Shown here one piece after another: positions 46,700 to 55,353 of a stretch of DNA of 64,000 nt. The notes beneath the pieces are model-generated. The model had not been told where the DNA came from and searched no databases. It worked only from the letters and a program-made list of their open reading frames with translations. The stretch's first letter is position 1; the number at the start of each line of letters is the position of its first letter. The stretch comes from Azospirillum sp. TSH100 (lineage in GTDB: Bacteria > Pseudomonadota > Alphaproteobacteria > Azospirillales > Azospirillaceae): positions 310,001-374,000 of the forward strand of contig NZ_CP039634.1 in NCBI RefSeq assembly GCF_004923295.1, written 5' to 3'. Both the position numbers and the translations under genes were made by a program.

Positions 46700-48157
46700 T
46701 CAATCCGCTGCGGTCGTCTCGACCGGCGGCACCGCGCGCAGTTCGGTGGCCTGCAGGCGTCGCGGGCTGTGGTCCAGGGGTTCCAGCAGCGGCATCTCCG
46801 CCCCGTCGGGCGCGGCGTGCAGGTCGCGGAAGCGGCGGGCGCTGACCAGCACCCGCGATTCCAGCGTGCCGACCGCGCTGTTGTAACAGCCCACCGCCTT
46901 GTCCAGCTGCCCGCCCAGCCTCTCCATATGGCCGCCCAGGTCGGACAGCCGCTTGTAAAGTTCGGCGCCCAGCGCACTGATTTCGCGGGCATTGTCGGCC
47001 AGCCGCTCCTGCCGCCAGCCATAGGCGACGGCGCGCAGCAGCGCGATCAGCGTGGTCGGGGTCGCCAGGATCACGCGATGGTCGATGCCGGCCTCGATCA
47101 GCGCCGGATCCTGCTCAAGCGCCGCCGAGAAGAAGTTCTCGCCGGGCAGGAACAGCACGACGAATTCCGGGCTGTCGTCGAACTGGTCCCAATAGCCCTT
47201 GGTGCCGAGCTGCTTCATGTGATCGCGCACATGGCGGGCATGGCGGGCCATGCCGTCGCGTCGCGCCCCGTCGTCGGCCGCCTGGACGCCGTCCAGATAG
47301 CCTTCCAGCGGCGTCTTGGCATCGACCACGATGGTCTTGCCGCCGGGCAGCGTGACGATCAGGTCGGGCCGCAGGCGTCCGGCATCCACCGACACCTGCT
47401 CGACGAAGTCGCAATGGTCGAGCATGCCCGCTATCTCGCAGACCCGGCGCAGCTGGATTTCGCCCCAGCGTCCGCGTGCCGCCGGGGTGCGCAGCGCGCG
47501 GACGAGGTTGCCGGTTTCCGCCCTCAGCGCGCTTTGGGTCTCCACCAGCGACAGCACCTGCTGCTTCAGCCCCTCGTAGGCGCCGGCCCGCGTGCTCTCC
47601 AACTCACGGATCTGGCGGTCCATCGCTTCCAGCGTCAGACGCACCGGGTCGACGATGGCGGCGATGGCGGTCTGGCGCTTGTCCAGATCCCCCTTCGCCT
47701 GCTCCTGGAAGCCGGCCAGCGTCTCCCGCGCCAGATCGAGGAAGCTGCGGTTGTTCTGGTGCAGCGCTTCCGCCGACAGGGCCTTGAAGCTGTCGGCCAG
47801 CGCCGCCTGGGCGCGTTCCAGCAGTGCCATCTTCTCGGCCGCCGCCGTCCGCTCGGCCTCCAGCCGGGTGGACAGCTGGGCGTGACGTTCGCGGGCGTCG
47901 GCGACCTCGCCATGCAGGCGGGCGATCTGATGGTCGCGCGCCTCGATCTCGTCACGCAGGTCGTCCTCGGTCCGTTCGGCGAGGTCGAGGCGGGTGGCGA
48001 ACTCGGCATGCAGGGCGGCTGCCGCAGCCTCCGTCCGGCCGGCGGCTGCACGCAGCACAGCCCAGGCGACGGCGGCGCCCAGCAGCAGCCCGGCCGCAAG
48101 CCCGATCCCCAGCGATGCGCCGTCCACCACCATCCCGTTGACCAGGAACTGCGTCAC
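46700..48157 (-). CDS. rmuC: DNA recombination protein RmuC
   Basis: RmuC limits inversions at short inverted repeats and is thought to be a nuclease-like protein. The 485-residue product has an N-terminal membrane anchor ([20 protein letters not shown]), a long coiled coil to about residue 200 and the RmuC core: ARGRWGEIQLRRVCEIAGML, LRPDLIVTLPGGKTIVVDAK and EFVVLFLPGENFFSAALE. GTG 48157 is chosen since AGGGGA lies seven bases ahead; ATG 48172 is possible. Confidence 0.92.
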   Translation of the reverse strand: MTQFLVNGMVVDGASLGIGLAAGLLLGAAVAWAVLRAAAGRTEAAAAALHAEFATRLDLAERTEDDLRDEIEARDHQIARLHGEVADARERHAQLSTRLEAERTAAAEKMALLERAQAALADSFKALSAEALHQNNRSFLDLARETLAGFQEQAKGDLDKRQTAIAAIVDPVRLTLEAMDRQIRELESTRAGAYEGLKQQVLSLVETQSALRAETGNLVRALRTPAARGRWGEIQLRRVCEIAGMLDHCDFVEQVSVDAGRLRPDLIVTLPGGKTIVVDAKTPLEGYLDGVQAADDGARRDGMARHARHVRDHMKQLGTKGYWDQFDDSPEFVVLFLPGENFFSAALEQDPALIEAGIDHRVILATPTTLIALLRAVAYGWRQERLADNAREISALGAELYKRLSDLGGHMERLGGQLDKAVGCYNSAVGTLESRVLVSARRFRDLHAAPDGAEMPLLEPLDHSPRRLQATELRAVPPVETTAAD

Positions 48158-48308
48158 CCCAAATCCCCTCATCGCTGGAATGGGCACAGCCTATCGGAAC
48201 GAATCAAGAATTGGAACAGGGCGCGAACGCTCGAAGGCGAACGGCGGGCAGCCCGGCTCGCGCTTTCTCCGCTTGCCCAACCAAGGATACGGCGCCATAT
48301 CGGAGGCT

Positions 48309-48902
48309 ATGCCGAACGACACGCTCCCCGACGACAAGTCCCCCGATTGCGGCCCGAACTGCGGCGGCCCGCGCATTCGCGCCATCCCGCCGGGCGAGGA
48401 CCGCGAACGGCTGCTATGCCCCGATTGCGGCTATATCGCCTATCAGAACCCGCTGATCGTGGTGGGGGCGGTGGCGACCTGGGAAGATGGCCGCATCCTG
48501 CTCTGCCGCCGCGCCATCGAGCCGCGCAAGGGCTATTGGACCCTGCCCGCCGGCTATATGGAGGAGCGCGAAAGCACCCGCGAGGGCGCCGCCCGCGAAG
48601 CCTGGGAGGAGGCGCGGGCGCGCATCGACATCGACCATCTGCTGGCGATCTACGACATCCCGCGCATCAGCCAGGTGCAGATGATTTTCCGCGCCCGCCT
48701 GCTGTCCCCCGACGTGGAGCCCGGCCCGGAAAGCCTGGAGGTCGGTCTGTTCGCCTGGAAGGACATTCCCTGGGCCGAACTGGCCTTCCCCACCGTCGTC
48801 TGGGCGCTGCGCGAACATCACGAGCGGTTGGGTCGCTCCGACTGCGCCCCGGCGGTCAACCCGACGCCCGATGCGTTGGCGCGGTGGGAAAAGATGCTCT
48901 AA
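48309..48902 (+). CDS. Nudix hydrolase with N-terminal zinc ribbon
   Basis: The 197-residue protein has CGPNCGG and LLCPDCGYIAYQNP forming a four-Cys ribbon as in NudC-like and ADP-ribose pyrophosphatase-like Nudix proteins. The Nudix box reads LPAGYMEERESTREGA followed by AREAWEEARA. The full GX5EX7REUXEEXGU pattern is kept except that Ala replaces the last Gly. The likely substrates are nucleotide diphosphate derivatives, unspecified. GGAGG sits just before the ATG. It is divergent from rmuC. Confidence 0.85.
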   Translation: MPNDTLPDDKSPDCGPNCGGPRIRAIPPGEDRERLLCPDCGYIAYQNPLIVVGAVATWEDGRILLCRRAIEPRKGYWTLPAGYMEERESTREGAAREAWEEARARIDIDHLLAIYDIPRISQVQMIFRARLLSPDVEPGPESLEVGLFAWKDIPWAELAFPTVVWALREHHERLGRSDCAPAVNPTPDALARWEKML

Positions 48903-48912
48903 GGGGCAAGAC

Positions 48913-50196
48913 TTACCTCCCCTCCACCGGAAACTTCGCCACCAACTCCTGCTCCGCCCCGTCGCGCCGGATGGTCAGCGGCAGCCAGGTGCCCGGGGCC
49001 TGACGGCGGATCACCGCCACCAGATCGGCGGGTGCGCGGACCGGCGTGCCGGCGGCGACCAGGATGCGGTCGCCGGTGCGCAGGCCAGCCACCGCAGCCA
49101 CGCTGCCGCTGCTGACCGTCCCCACCGTGATGCCCTCCGGCCCGGGCTCCAGCTGCACGCCCAGTTTCGGCCGCTGCGGCTCCGCATCCTCCCGCGCCAG
49201 CCCCAGCCCGAACACGGCGTCGGCGATGCGGCCGTCCAGGTCATCGCAATCACGGTCGGCATCCCAGGGCAGCAGAATGGCGGAGTCAACGATGCCGAGA
49301 TCGGCCAACTGGTGCGGGACGCCGTCGCGGCGGGCGACATGCCCCTCCCCCAGGATGCCAACCACGCTGCGGCCGGTGGTGCGGCGGGTCTCGGCGATCT
49401 TCTCCGCCATCGCACGGTCCCAGACGCCCTGCGCCTCGATGAAGCGCTTGGCCGCACTGTCGGGAGAATCGGCGGGAGCGGTGGAACGGGCCTCGGAGCG
49501 GTCGTGTGCCGCCAGCGTCTCGGTCAGGCGGTTGCGGTAGGCCTCCGTCGGAGCGGCCGGATTGCCGACGCCCTCGCGCTCGGCCTCCGGGATTGCGGCC
49601 CAGCCGTTGCGGGCGGTGCGGCCGATCAGCGAGCGCTCCACATTCAGCGCCACCACCGGCAGCCGGTGCAGACGGGCGAATTGCAGGATCGGCAGGTAGA
49701 ATTGCGGGTCGAAGCCCCAGACCGTGCGCCAGTCCGTCGCTTTCAGGAACTCGCCCTCCGTCATCTCCCCCGCCACCCAGCGGTCGAGCACCGGCTGCAA
49801 CCGGCGCGGCAGCATTTCCATGCCGACGGCAAGCTCGGGGTTCAACGCATGCAGGCCAGCCAGGGTGTGGAGTTGCCAGCGATGATGGTCCGCCCTGTCA
49901 TGCTGCTCCCCCAGCAGGATCACCGGCGCGTCCGCAACACGGCGCAGCAGCGGGACCGGCTCCACCGCGGCACCGGTGCCGTCTGCCCAGACACCGGGCG
50001 GCACGCAGGCGACGCGCTCGGGCTCCGCCGCCCAACCGGCCGAGGTGGCCAGGGACAGCGCGGCGAAAGTCAGCAGGGTGAAGCGGCGGCGAAGACGCGG
50101 CGTGACGGGACGGAAGGGCTGGCGCGGCAAGGGCTGGCTCCGTCGGTACGGGGATTCGCCAAGGTTGGCGCTGCCGGGCGCAACGTCAATGGACAA
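48913..50196 (-). CDS. ChaN-family protein with PDZ domain
   Basis: The 427-residue product has a basic N-terminus with a signal sequence (FTLLTFAALSLATSAGWA). A ChaN/haem-binding uptake-type domain follows (VILLGEQHDRADHHRWQLH, VGMEMLPRRLQPVLDRW, GWAAIPEAE, VVGILGEGHVARRDGVPHQL). A PDZ domain lies at about residues 340-427 (GITVGTVSSGSVAAVAGLRT, GDRILVAAGTPV). ChaN-like proteins bind haem and are linked to iron handling. Haem binding and a periplasmic location are inferred from the family. The PDZ suggests contact with a partner's C-terminus. No iron genes are next to it. Confidence 0.85.
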   Translation of the reverse strand: MSIDVAPGSANLGESPYRRSQPLPRQPFRPVTPRLRRRFTLLTFAALSLATSAGWAAEPERVACVPPGVWADGTGAAVEPVPLLRRVADAPVILLGEQHDRADHHRWQLHTLAGLHALNPELAVGMEMLPRRLQPVLDRWVAGEMTEGEFLKATDWRTVWGFDPQFYLPILQFARLHRLPVVALNVERSLIGRTARNGWAAIPEAEREGVGNPAAPTEAYRNRLTETLAAHDRSEARSTAPADSPDSAAKRFIEAQGVWDRAMAEKIAETRRTTGRSVVGILGEGHVARRDGVPHQLADLGIVDSAILLPWDADRDCDDLDGRIADAVFGLGLAREDAEPQRPKLGVQLEPGPEGITVGTVSSGSVAAVAGLRTGDRILVAAGTPVRAPADLVAVIRRQAPGTWLPLTIRRDGAEQELVAKFPVEGR

Positions 50197-50422
50197 GGCC
50201 GGCTATTGCGTCGTTCGGCCGCGGCACAGACCGTTCCCGGGTGCCGACCGCTGGCTCGATATACTGCCGGATGACAGGCGGTGCCGCGCCGGTTAGGATC
50301 GCCACAGGCGGTGGACCAGCGGCGGACGAGGGGCCTTCGATGCCCCCGCCCGGAACTCCCGAGGCCGCTCCCAGGGCATCCGCTTTCCCCGCCGACCGCA
50401 ATCATTCGTGAAGCGCAGCCCC

Positions 50423-51160
50423 ATGCCGCACCGCAAAGTCGTCATTCTCACCGGCGCCAGCCGGGGTATCGGCCACGCCACCGTCACCCGGTTCAGCAAC
50501 GAAGGCTGGCGCGTGATCTCCTGCTCGCGGGAGGATGTGCCGGCCCATTGCCGCCGCGATCCCAACTGGACGCACCACATCCCGGCCGACCTGTCGGATC
50601 CCGCCAGCCGCGCCGCCTTCGTCGAGGAGGCGAACAAGGCGCTGGACGGCGCGCCGCTGCACGCCCTGATCAACAACGCCGGCATCTCGCCCAAGACGCC
50701 GATCAAGGAGCGGCTCGGCTGCCTGAACGGCTCCATCGAGGGCTGGCACCGGGTGTTCGAGCTGAATTTCTTCGCCGCCCTGGTCCTGGCGCGCGGCTTC
50801 GCCGCCCCGCTGTCGCGGGCGAAGGGGGCGATCGTCAACGTCACCTCCATCGCCGGCCATTCGGTGCATCCCTTCGCCGGCTCGGCCTATTCGACCTCGA
50901 AGGCTGCACTGTCCGGCCTGACCCGCGAAATGGCGGTGGAATTCGCGGAGATCGGCGTCCGCGTCAACGCCGTCGCCCCAGGCGAGATCGAAACCGCCAT
51001 GACCGGCCCGGAATACGACGTGCTGATCCCGCGCATCCCGCTGAAGCGGATGGGCACGCCGGAGGATGTCGCGGCGGTGATCTTCTACCTGTGCGGCCCG
51101 GACTCGGCCTATGTGACGGGGACCGAAACCTTCATCACCGGCGGGCAGCATCTGTTCTGA
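50423..51160 (+). CDS. SDR family oxidoreductase
   Basis: A 245-residue short-chain dehydrogenase. ILTGASRGIGHATVTRF binds NAD(P), INNAGIS is the structural motif, and the catalytic set is Ser in VTSIAGHSV plus YSTSK (Tyr and Lys). The closing VTGTETFITGGQ is typical of classical SDRs of the FabG/glucose dehydrogenase kind. The substrate cannot be assigned. The start is taken at ATG 50423; GTG 50408 would add five residues. It is convergent with the aminotransferase gene. Confidence 0.85.
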   Translation: MPHRKVVILTGASRGIGHATVTRFSNEGWRVISCSREDVPAHCRRDPNWTHHIPADLSDPASRAAFVEEANKALDGAPLHALINNAGISPKTPIKERLGCLNGSIEGWHRVFELNFFAALVLARGFAAPLSRAKGAIVNVTSIAGHSVHPFAGSAYSTSKAALSGLTREMAVEFAEIGVRVNAVAPGEIETAMTGPEYDVLIPRIPLKRMGTPEDVAAVIFYLCGPDSAYVTGTETFITGGQHLF

Positions 51161-51224
51161 AGGAAATCTGTTCTCAAGACAATCGGGAGCGGGGTGCAGC
51201 AAAGCCCCGCTCCCGGTTGCCCGC

Positions 51225-52388
51225 CTATTTCCCTGCCCGCCAGGCGATCAGCCGCCGCGCGGCCTCGGCGATCGTCGCCTCCGACCCGGCGAAGCTGAAG
51301 CGCAGGAAGCGCCGTCCGCGGGCGGTGTCGAAATCGATGCCGGGGGTGCAGGCGATGCCCGTTTCCTCCAGGATCCGCTTCGCCAGCGCCTCGCTGTCGT
51401 CGGTCATCTCCGACACGTCGGCATAGATGTAGAAGGCGCCATCGGCCGGGGCCATTTTGGTGAAGCCGGCCTTCGGCAGCTCCTCCAGCAGCAGCGCCCG
51501 GTTGCGGGCATAGCGGGCGACATGGCCGTCCAGCTCCTCGGTGCAGTCGAAGGCGGCGACCGCCGAGACCTGACTGAGGGTCGGGGCCGAGATGAACAGG
51601 TTCTGCGCCAGACATTCGACCGAGCGCAGCAAATCGTCCGGCACGATCATCCAGCCCAGCCGCCAGCCGGTCATCGAGAAATATTTGGAGAAGCTGTTGA
51701 CCACCAGCGCCTGATCATTCACTTCGGCCGCGGTGACCGCGTCGGTGCCATAGGTCAGGCCGTGGTAGATCTCGTCCGACACCATACGCACGCCGTTGGC
51801 CCGGCACCAGTCGGACAGGGCGGTCAACTCCTCCCGGCTCAGCATCGTGCCGGTCGGGTTGGCCGGGCTGGCGACGATCAGCCCCTGCACCGGCTCGTCC
51901 AACGCCTCCAGCAGTTGGATGGTCGGCTGGAAGCGATGCTCCGGCCCGGTCGGCAGCTCAACCGGGACCACCCCGGCGGCGGTCAGCGTGTGGCGATAGG
52001 CCGGATAGCTGGGCGACGCCATCGCCACCCGGTCGCCCGGATCAAACGCGGCGAGGAAACCCAGCTGGAAGGCGCCCGACGACCCGGTGGTGACGACCAC
52101 GCGGCGCTCCGGCACCTCGACGCCATAGCGGTCCTTGTACCATTTGGCGATGGCCGCGCGCAGCGGCGGGATGCCGAGCGCGCCGGTGTAGCCCAGCGGG
52201 TCCGTCCCGACCACCGCGGTGGCCGCCGCCTGCACCACGCCCTTCGGCGCCCCGCTGGAGGGCTGGCCCACCTCCATATGCAGGACCTCCAGACCGGCGG
52301 CCTCGCGCTCGGCGGCGGCGCGCATCACCTCCATCACGAAGAAGGGCGGGATGGCCCCCCGCTTGGAAACCTTGGGCTGCTTGCTCAT
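51225..52388 (-). CDS. Class I/II pyridoxal phosphate aminotransferase
   Basis: The 387-residue enzyme begins RGAIPPFFVMEVMRAAAE. It has EVGQPSSGAP, the PLP-contact VTTGSSGAFQLGFLAAFDPG, ASPANPTGTML, VSDEIYHGLTYG and the Schiff-base lysine in VNSFSKYFSMTGWRLGWM. RRFLRFSFAGS holds the substrate-binding Arg. It fits the fold type I aspartate/aromatic aminotransferase group; the preferred amino acid is unknown. ATG 52388 is the start. The gene lies 47 bp downstream of the GGT-like gene on the same strand, so co-transcription is plausible. Confidence 0.9.
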   Translation of the reverse strand: MSKQPKVSKRGAIPPFFVMEVMRAAAEREAAGLEVLHMEVGQPSSGAPKGVVQAAATAVVGTDPLGYTGALGIPPLRAAIAKWYKDRYGVEVPERRVVVTTGSSGAFQLGFLAAFDPGDRVAMASPSYPAYRHTLTAAGVVPVELPTGPEHRFQPTIQLLEALDEPVQGLIVASPANPTGTMLSREELTALSDWCRANGVRMVSDEIYHGLTYGTDAVTAAEVNDQALVVNSFSKYFSMTGWRLGWMIVPDDLLRSVECLAQNLFISAPTLSQVSAVAAFDCTEELDGHVARYARNRALLLEELPKAGFTKMAPADGAFYIYADVSEMTDDSEALAKRILEETGIACTPGIDFDTARGRRFLRFSFAGSEATIAEAARRLIAWRAGK

Positions 52389-52435
52389 GATCGTCCGTCT
52401 CTGACTCAATCTTCTGGGCGGGCCGCTCTCGCAGC

Positions 52436-53755
52436 TCACTCCCGCTGGCGTTCGCTTTCCACGGTCAGCGCAAGGCCGCTGGAGCGCTGGTCGCTCGCCG
52501 TCTGGCAATAGCGGATCCCGTTCTCGGTCGACACCCGGCAACCGACGAAGCTGACTCGGCCGGGAATGGATTGCGGACGGGCGGCCAGAATCTGCGGGGC
52601 GGTGGACGTCTCCTCCAGACCGGACGGAAGCGCCACCGACAGCAGCGCCGCCGGGCCGGCGGCCGGGCCGTCGTCGCCGTTGGCGGTGCCGACTCCCGCG
52701 AACAGGGTACGGCCGATGATGGAGTTGGCGATCAGCGCCGGCGCGCCGAAACCGCCGCGGTCCACGCCCTGGGCCACCAGCATGCCGGTGCCGGGGATGC
52801 CGCGGCCGGTGCCGAAAGGCGCACCCTGGGTGAAGGCACAGGCAGCGCCATTCTCGTCCGGATCGATCACCATCACCCCGGCACCGGCGGCCGTCGGACC
52901 CTTGCCGGTGGCGCCCAGCAGCTGGGCGGCGCGGGTGGCCCGCTCGGCCGGCGGCAGCGACGCCACCGCCTTCCAGGCCTGGACCAGGGCGGCGCCGGCT
53001 TCCGGCTCGCCCAGGTCGGGCACATGCAGGTCGGTGATGTCGAAGGGCACGGTCAGCGTGCCGCCGACGCGCGGCTGGTAAGCGCGCAGCTGCGCCGGGT
53101 CGATGCCGGTGCCCTGGGCGACCGTCGCGGCGAGCGGCCCGCTGTAGAAGGCGCCCACCCCCTGGCGGCGCAGCACCGACAGGGTCGCCGCCAGTTCCGG
53201 CTGGCCGACCACCGCGCCGACAGTTGGGGTGCCACTGCCAAGGAAGCGGCGGCGCGTGTCCGAGTCGGGCGCCAGCCGGCCGCCGAAGGCGCCAAAATCC
53301 TGCACCAGCGCACGGCTGAGGCCGGGGGAGAACTGGGCCAGCTGTTCGGCCGGAGCGACGACTTGTTCCCACCGCATCTTGCCGGTGGCTGACTGGACGG
53401 CATACAGGCCACGCGCCATCGCTGGCATGGCGACCCCGCCGGCACCGGCCGGGCGCGGCAGGAAATCGACGGTGCGGGCCTTCTTCGACGCGGCGTCGAA
53501 AAGCACGCAGACGCCGCCGCCGGCCAGCCCGACGCGTGACGGCAGGCTGGCGGTCATCGCCAGCGCCATCGCCGCGACCGCGTCGCCGGCCTTGCCACCC
53601 TGGGCGATGATGTCGCGCCCGACGCCGGCGGCATAGGGTTCGTCGGCGACAACGAAGCTCTGCACGGTGGCGTCGGTCTTGAACTTGGTGTTGACGCAGC
53701 CCGGCAGCAGTGATGCAGCTATGGCAACCGCGCCCAACCGTCGCCAGATTTGCAA
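52436..53755 (-). CDS. Gamma-glutamyltransferase-like lipoprotein lacking the usual nucleophile
   Basis: A 439-residue GGT-family protein starting with a lipoprotein signal (WRRLGAVAIAASLLPGC). VVADEPYAAGVGRDIIAQGG opens the fold. In active GGT the processing/catalytic Thr is in TTHxSVVD; here the same place (about 52862-52900) reads TAAGAGVMVIDPDENGAA, with no Thr-Thr-His. Downstream FGTGRGIPGTGMLVAQ aligns with the normal FGTG region. Self-cleavage and transfer activity are therefore doubtful. TTG 53755 is chosen for the lipobox spacing; upstream ATGs at 53866/53869 would overlap the divergent protease gene. Confidence 0.75.
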   Translation of the reverse strand: MQIWRRLGAVAIAASLLPGCVNTKFKTDATVQSFVVADEPYAAGVGRDIIAQGGKAGDAVAAMALAMTASLPSRVGLAGGGVCVLFDAASKKARTVDFLPRPAGAGGVAMPAMARGLYAVQSATGKMRWEQVVAPAEQLAQFSPGLSRALVQDFGAFGGRLAPDSDTRRRFLGSGTPTVGAVVGQPELAATLSVLRRQGVGAFYSGPLAATVAQGTGIDPAQLRAYQPRVGGTLTVPFDITDLHVPDLGEPEAGAALVQAWKAVASLPPAERATRAAQLLGATGKGPTAAGAGVMVIDPDENGAACAFTQGAPFGTGRGIPGTGMLVAQGVDRGGFGAPALIANSIIGRTLFAGVGTANGDDGPAAGPAALLSVALPSGLEETSTAPQILAARPQSIPGRVSFVGCRVSTENGIRYCQTASDQRSSGLALTVESERQRE

Positions 53756-53828
53756 GCGAGTGTGTCGCGGCCCGGAGTTCCGCCGGTCGTGCGCGGAGGT
53801 CCGCTGTTCAAAGCCGGAGGTCGTCACG

Positions 53829-55205
53829 GTGCGCAAGCCCAGCAGGCTGGTTTCGGTCGTCGCCATCATGTCCGTATGTCTGATGTCGCTGGTGTGGGGA
53901 GCGCCACCGGCGAGCGCGCAGCGCCGGTCGGAGATGCAAATCCTCAGCGACGCCGAGACGGACCATATCATCCGCAAGATGGCCCGGCCAATCTTCCAGG
54001 CGGCCGGCATCGATCCGGAATCGGTACAGATTCTGCTGATCAACGATCCGACGGTGAACGCCTTCGTCGCCGGCGGACAGAATATCTTCATCCACACCGG
54101 GCTGCTGCTGGACGTCGACAATGCCGACCAGCTGCTGGGCGTCATCGCCCACGAAACCGGCCACATCGCCGGCGGCCATCTGATCCGCGGGGCCGATGCG
54201 ATGGACAACGCCTTCCTCACCTCGCTGCTCGGCATGGGACTGGGCATCGCCGGCGGGCTGGCGTCGCGCAATGCCGGCGCCGGGGCGGCCGGTGTCATGC
54301 TGGGCCAGCATCTGGCGGAGCGGAACCTGCTGTCCTTCTCCCGCACGCAGGAGGCGTCGGCCGACCAGGCCGGCCTGTCCTTCCTGGAGCGGTCGGGCAT
54401 CTCCGCGATGGGGATGGAAACCTTCCTGGAGAAGCTGGGCGTCAATGATCCGCTGATGACCGACCGCGACGCCGGCTATCGCCTGACCCACCCGCTGACG
54501 CGCGAGCGCATCGACGCGGTGAAGGCCTTCGTCGCGCGCTCCCGCTATGCCAATGCCCAGCTGCCGGCGGCGACGGAGGCCGACCTCCAGCGCATCAAGG
54601 CCAAGCTTTACGGCTACATCGACCCGCGCGGCGCCCTCCAGCGCTACAAGGCGAACGACCCGTCTCCGGCCGCCCGCTATGGCCGCGCCTATGCCTATTT
54701 CCGCCAGGGCGACGTCAAGCAGGCGACGCCGCTGGTCGACGGTCTGATCGCCGACGAGCCGAAGAACCCCTACCTCTACGAGATGAAGGGCGACCTGATG
54801 CTGCAGACCGGCCGGGCGCCGGACGCGGTGGCCCCCTATCGGAAGGCGGTGGAGATGGCTGGTTCCGAAGCCGGAACGATCCGTGTCTCCCTCGCGCACG
54901 CGCTGCTTGAGCAGCGTGACCCCCGTCTGGCCGACGAGGCGCTGAAGAACCTCCAGATCGCGGCCAAGGGCAAGGCGCAGTCGGCCTTCCTGTGGCGGCT
55001 GACGGCGCAGGCCTGGAGCATGAAGAAGAATGACGGCATGGTCGCCTACGCCACGGCGGAGGAGGCGTTGGCGCGCGGCGACATGCCGATGGCCAAGGCA
55101 CAGGCGGAACGGGCGGAAAAGCTGCTTCCGGCCGGCTCTCCCGGCTGGCTGCGGGCCCAGGACATCCGCGGCCAGACCGGTGGAGCCGACAAGGAGCCGC
55201 GCTGA
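53829..55205 (+). CDS. M48 family metalloprotease with TPR repeats (BepA-like)
   Basis: The 458-residue product has a signal peptide (SVVAIMSVCLMSLVWGAPPASAQ region). The M48 zinc protease domain carries GVIAHETGHIAGGHLIRG (HExxH at about residue 108) and the third ligand region SRTQEASADQAGLSFLERSG. A C-terminal TPR array runs from about 300 to 458 (RYGRAYAYFRQGDVKQATPL, YLYEMKGDLMLQTGR). This is the layout of BepA, the periplasmic protease/chaperone of outer membrane protein assembly. GTG 53829 with GGAGG eight bases ahead fixes the start. It is divergent from the GGT-like gene. Confidence 0.9.
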   Translation: MRKPSRLVSVVAIMSVCLMSLVWGAPPASAQRRSEMQILSDAETDHIIRKMARPIFQAAGIDPESVQILLINDPTVNAFVAGGQNIFIHTGLLLDVDNADQLLGVIAHETGHIAGGHLIRGADAMDNAFLTSLLGMGLGIAGGLASRNAGAGAAGVMLGQHLAERNLLSFSRTQEASADQAGLSFLERSGISAMGMETFLEKLGVNDPLMTDRDAGYRLTHPLTRERIDAVKAFVARSRYANAQLPAATEADLQRIKAKLYGYIDPRGALQRYKANDPSPAARYGRAYAYFRQGDVKQATPLVDGLIADEPKNPYLYEMKGDLMLQTGRAPDAVAPYRKAVEMAGSEAGTIRVSLAHALLEQRDPRLADEALKNLQIAAKGKAQSAFLWRLTAQAWSMKKNDGMVAYATAEEALARGDMPMAKAQAERAEKLLPAGSPGWLRAQDIRGQTGGADKEPR

Positions 55206-55247
55206 CCGGCAAGCTCATATGACCAAAGCGTCCTTCCAGTAACGCAA

Positions 55248-55276
55248 CAGTCATTCAATCGTCCCGGCACCGTCAT
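55248..55276 (+). promoter_or_regulatory. Candidate Pho-box-like repeats
   Basis: CAGTCAT (55248-55254), TCGTCCC (55259-55265) and CCGTCAT (55270-55276) recur with exact 11-bp spacing, the geometry of PhoB sites (CTGTCAT plus 4 bp). The middle unit is weak. They lie 78 bp before the phytase-like gene. Confidence 0.4.
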
Positions 55277-55353
55277 CGCCGCTTGCTATTCCGCGGACAT
55301 CAAGCGCGCTCCACTCGATCAGGGCGCGCGATTCCGTCCACGGAGCACATCAC

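Noticed and set aside
53866..53869. ATG starts for the GGT-like gene inside the divergent protease gene
   Set aside because: They would overlap the start of the protease gene and bury the lipoprotein signal 38 residues into the chain.
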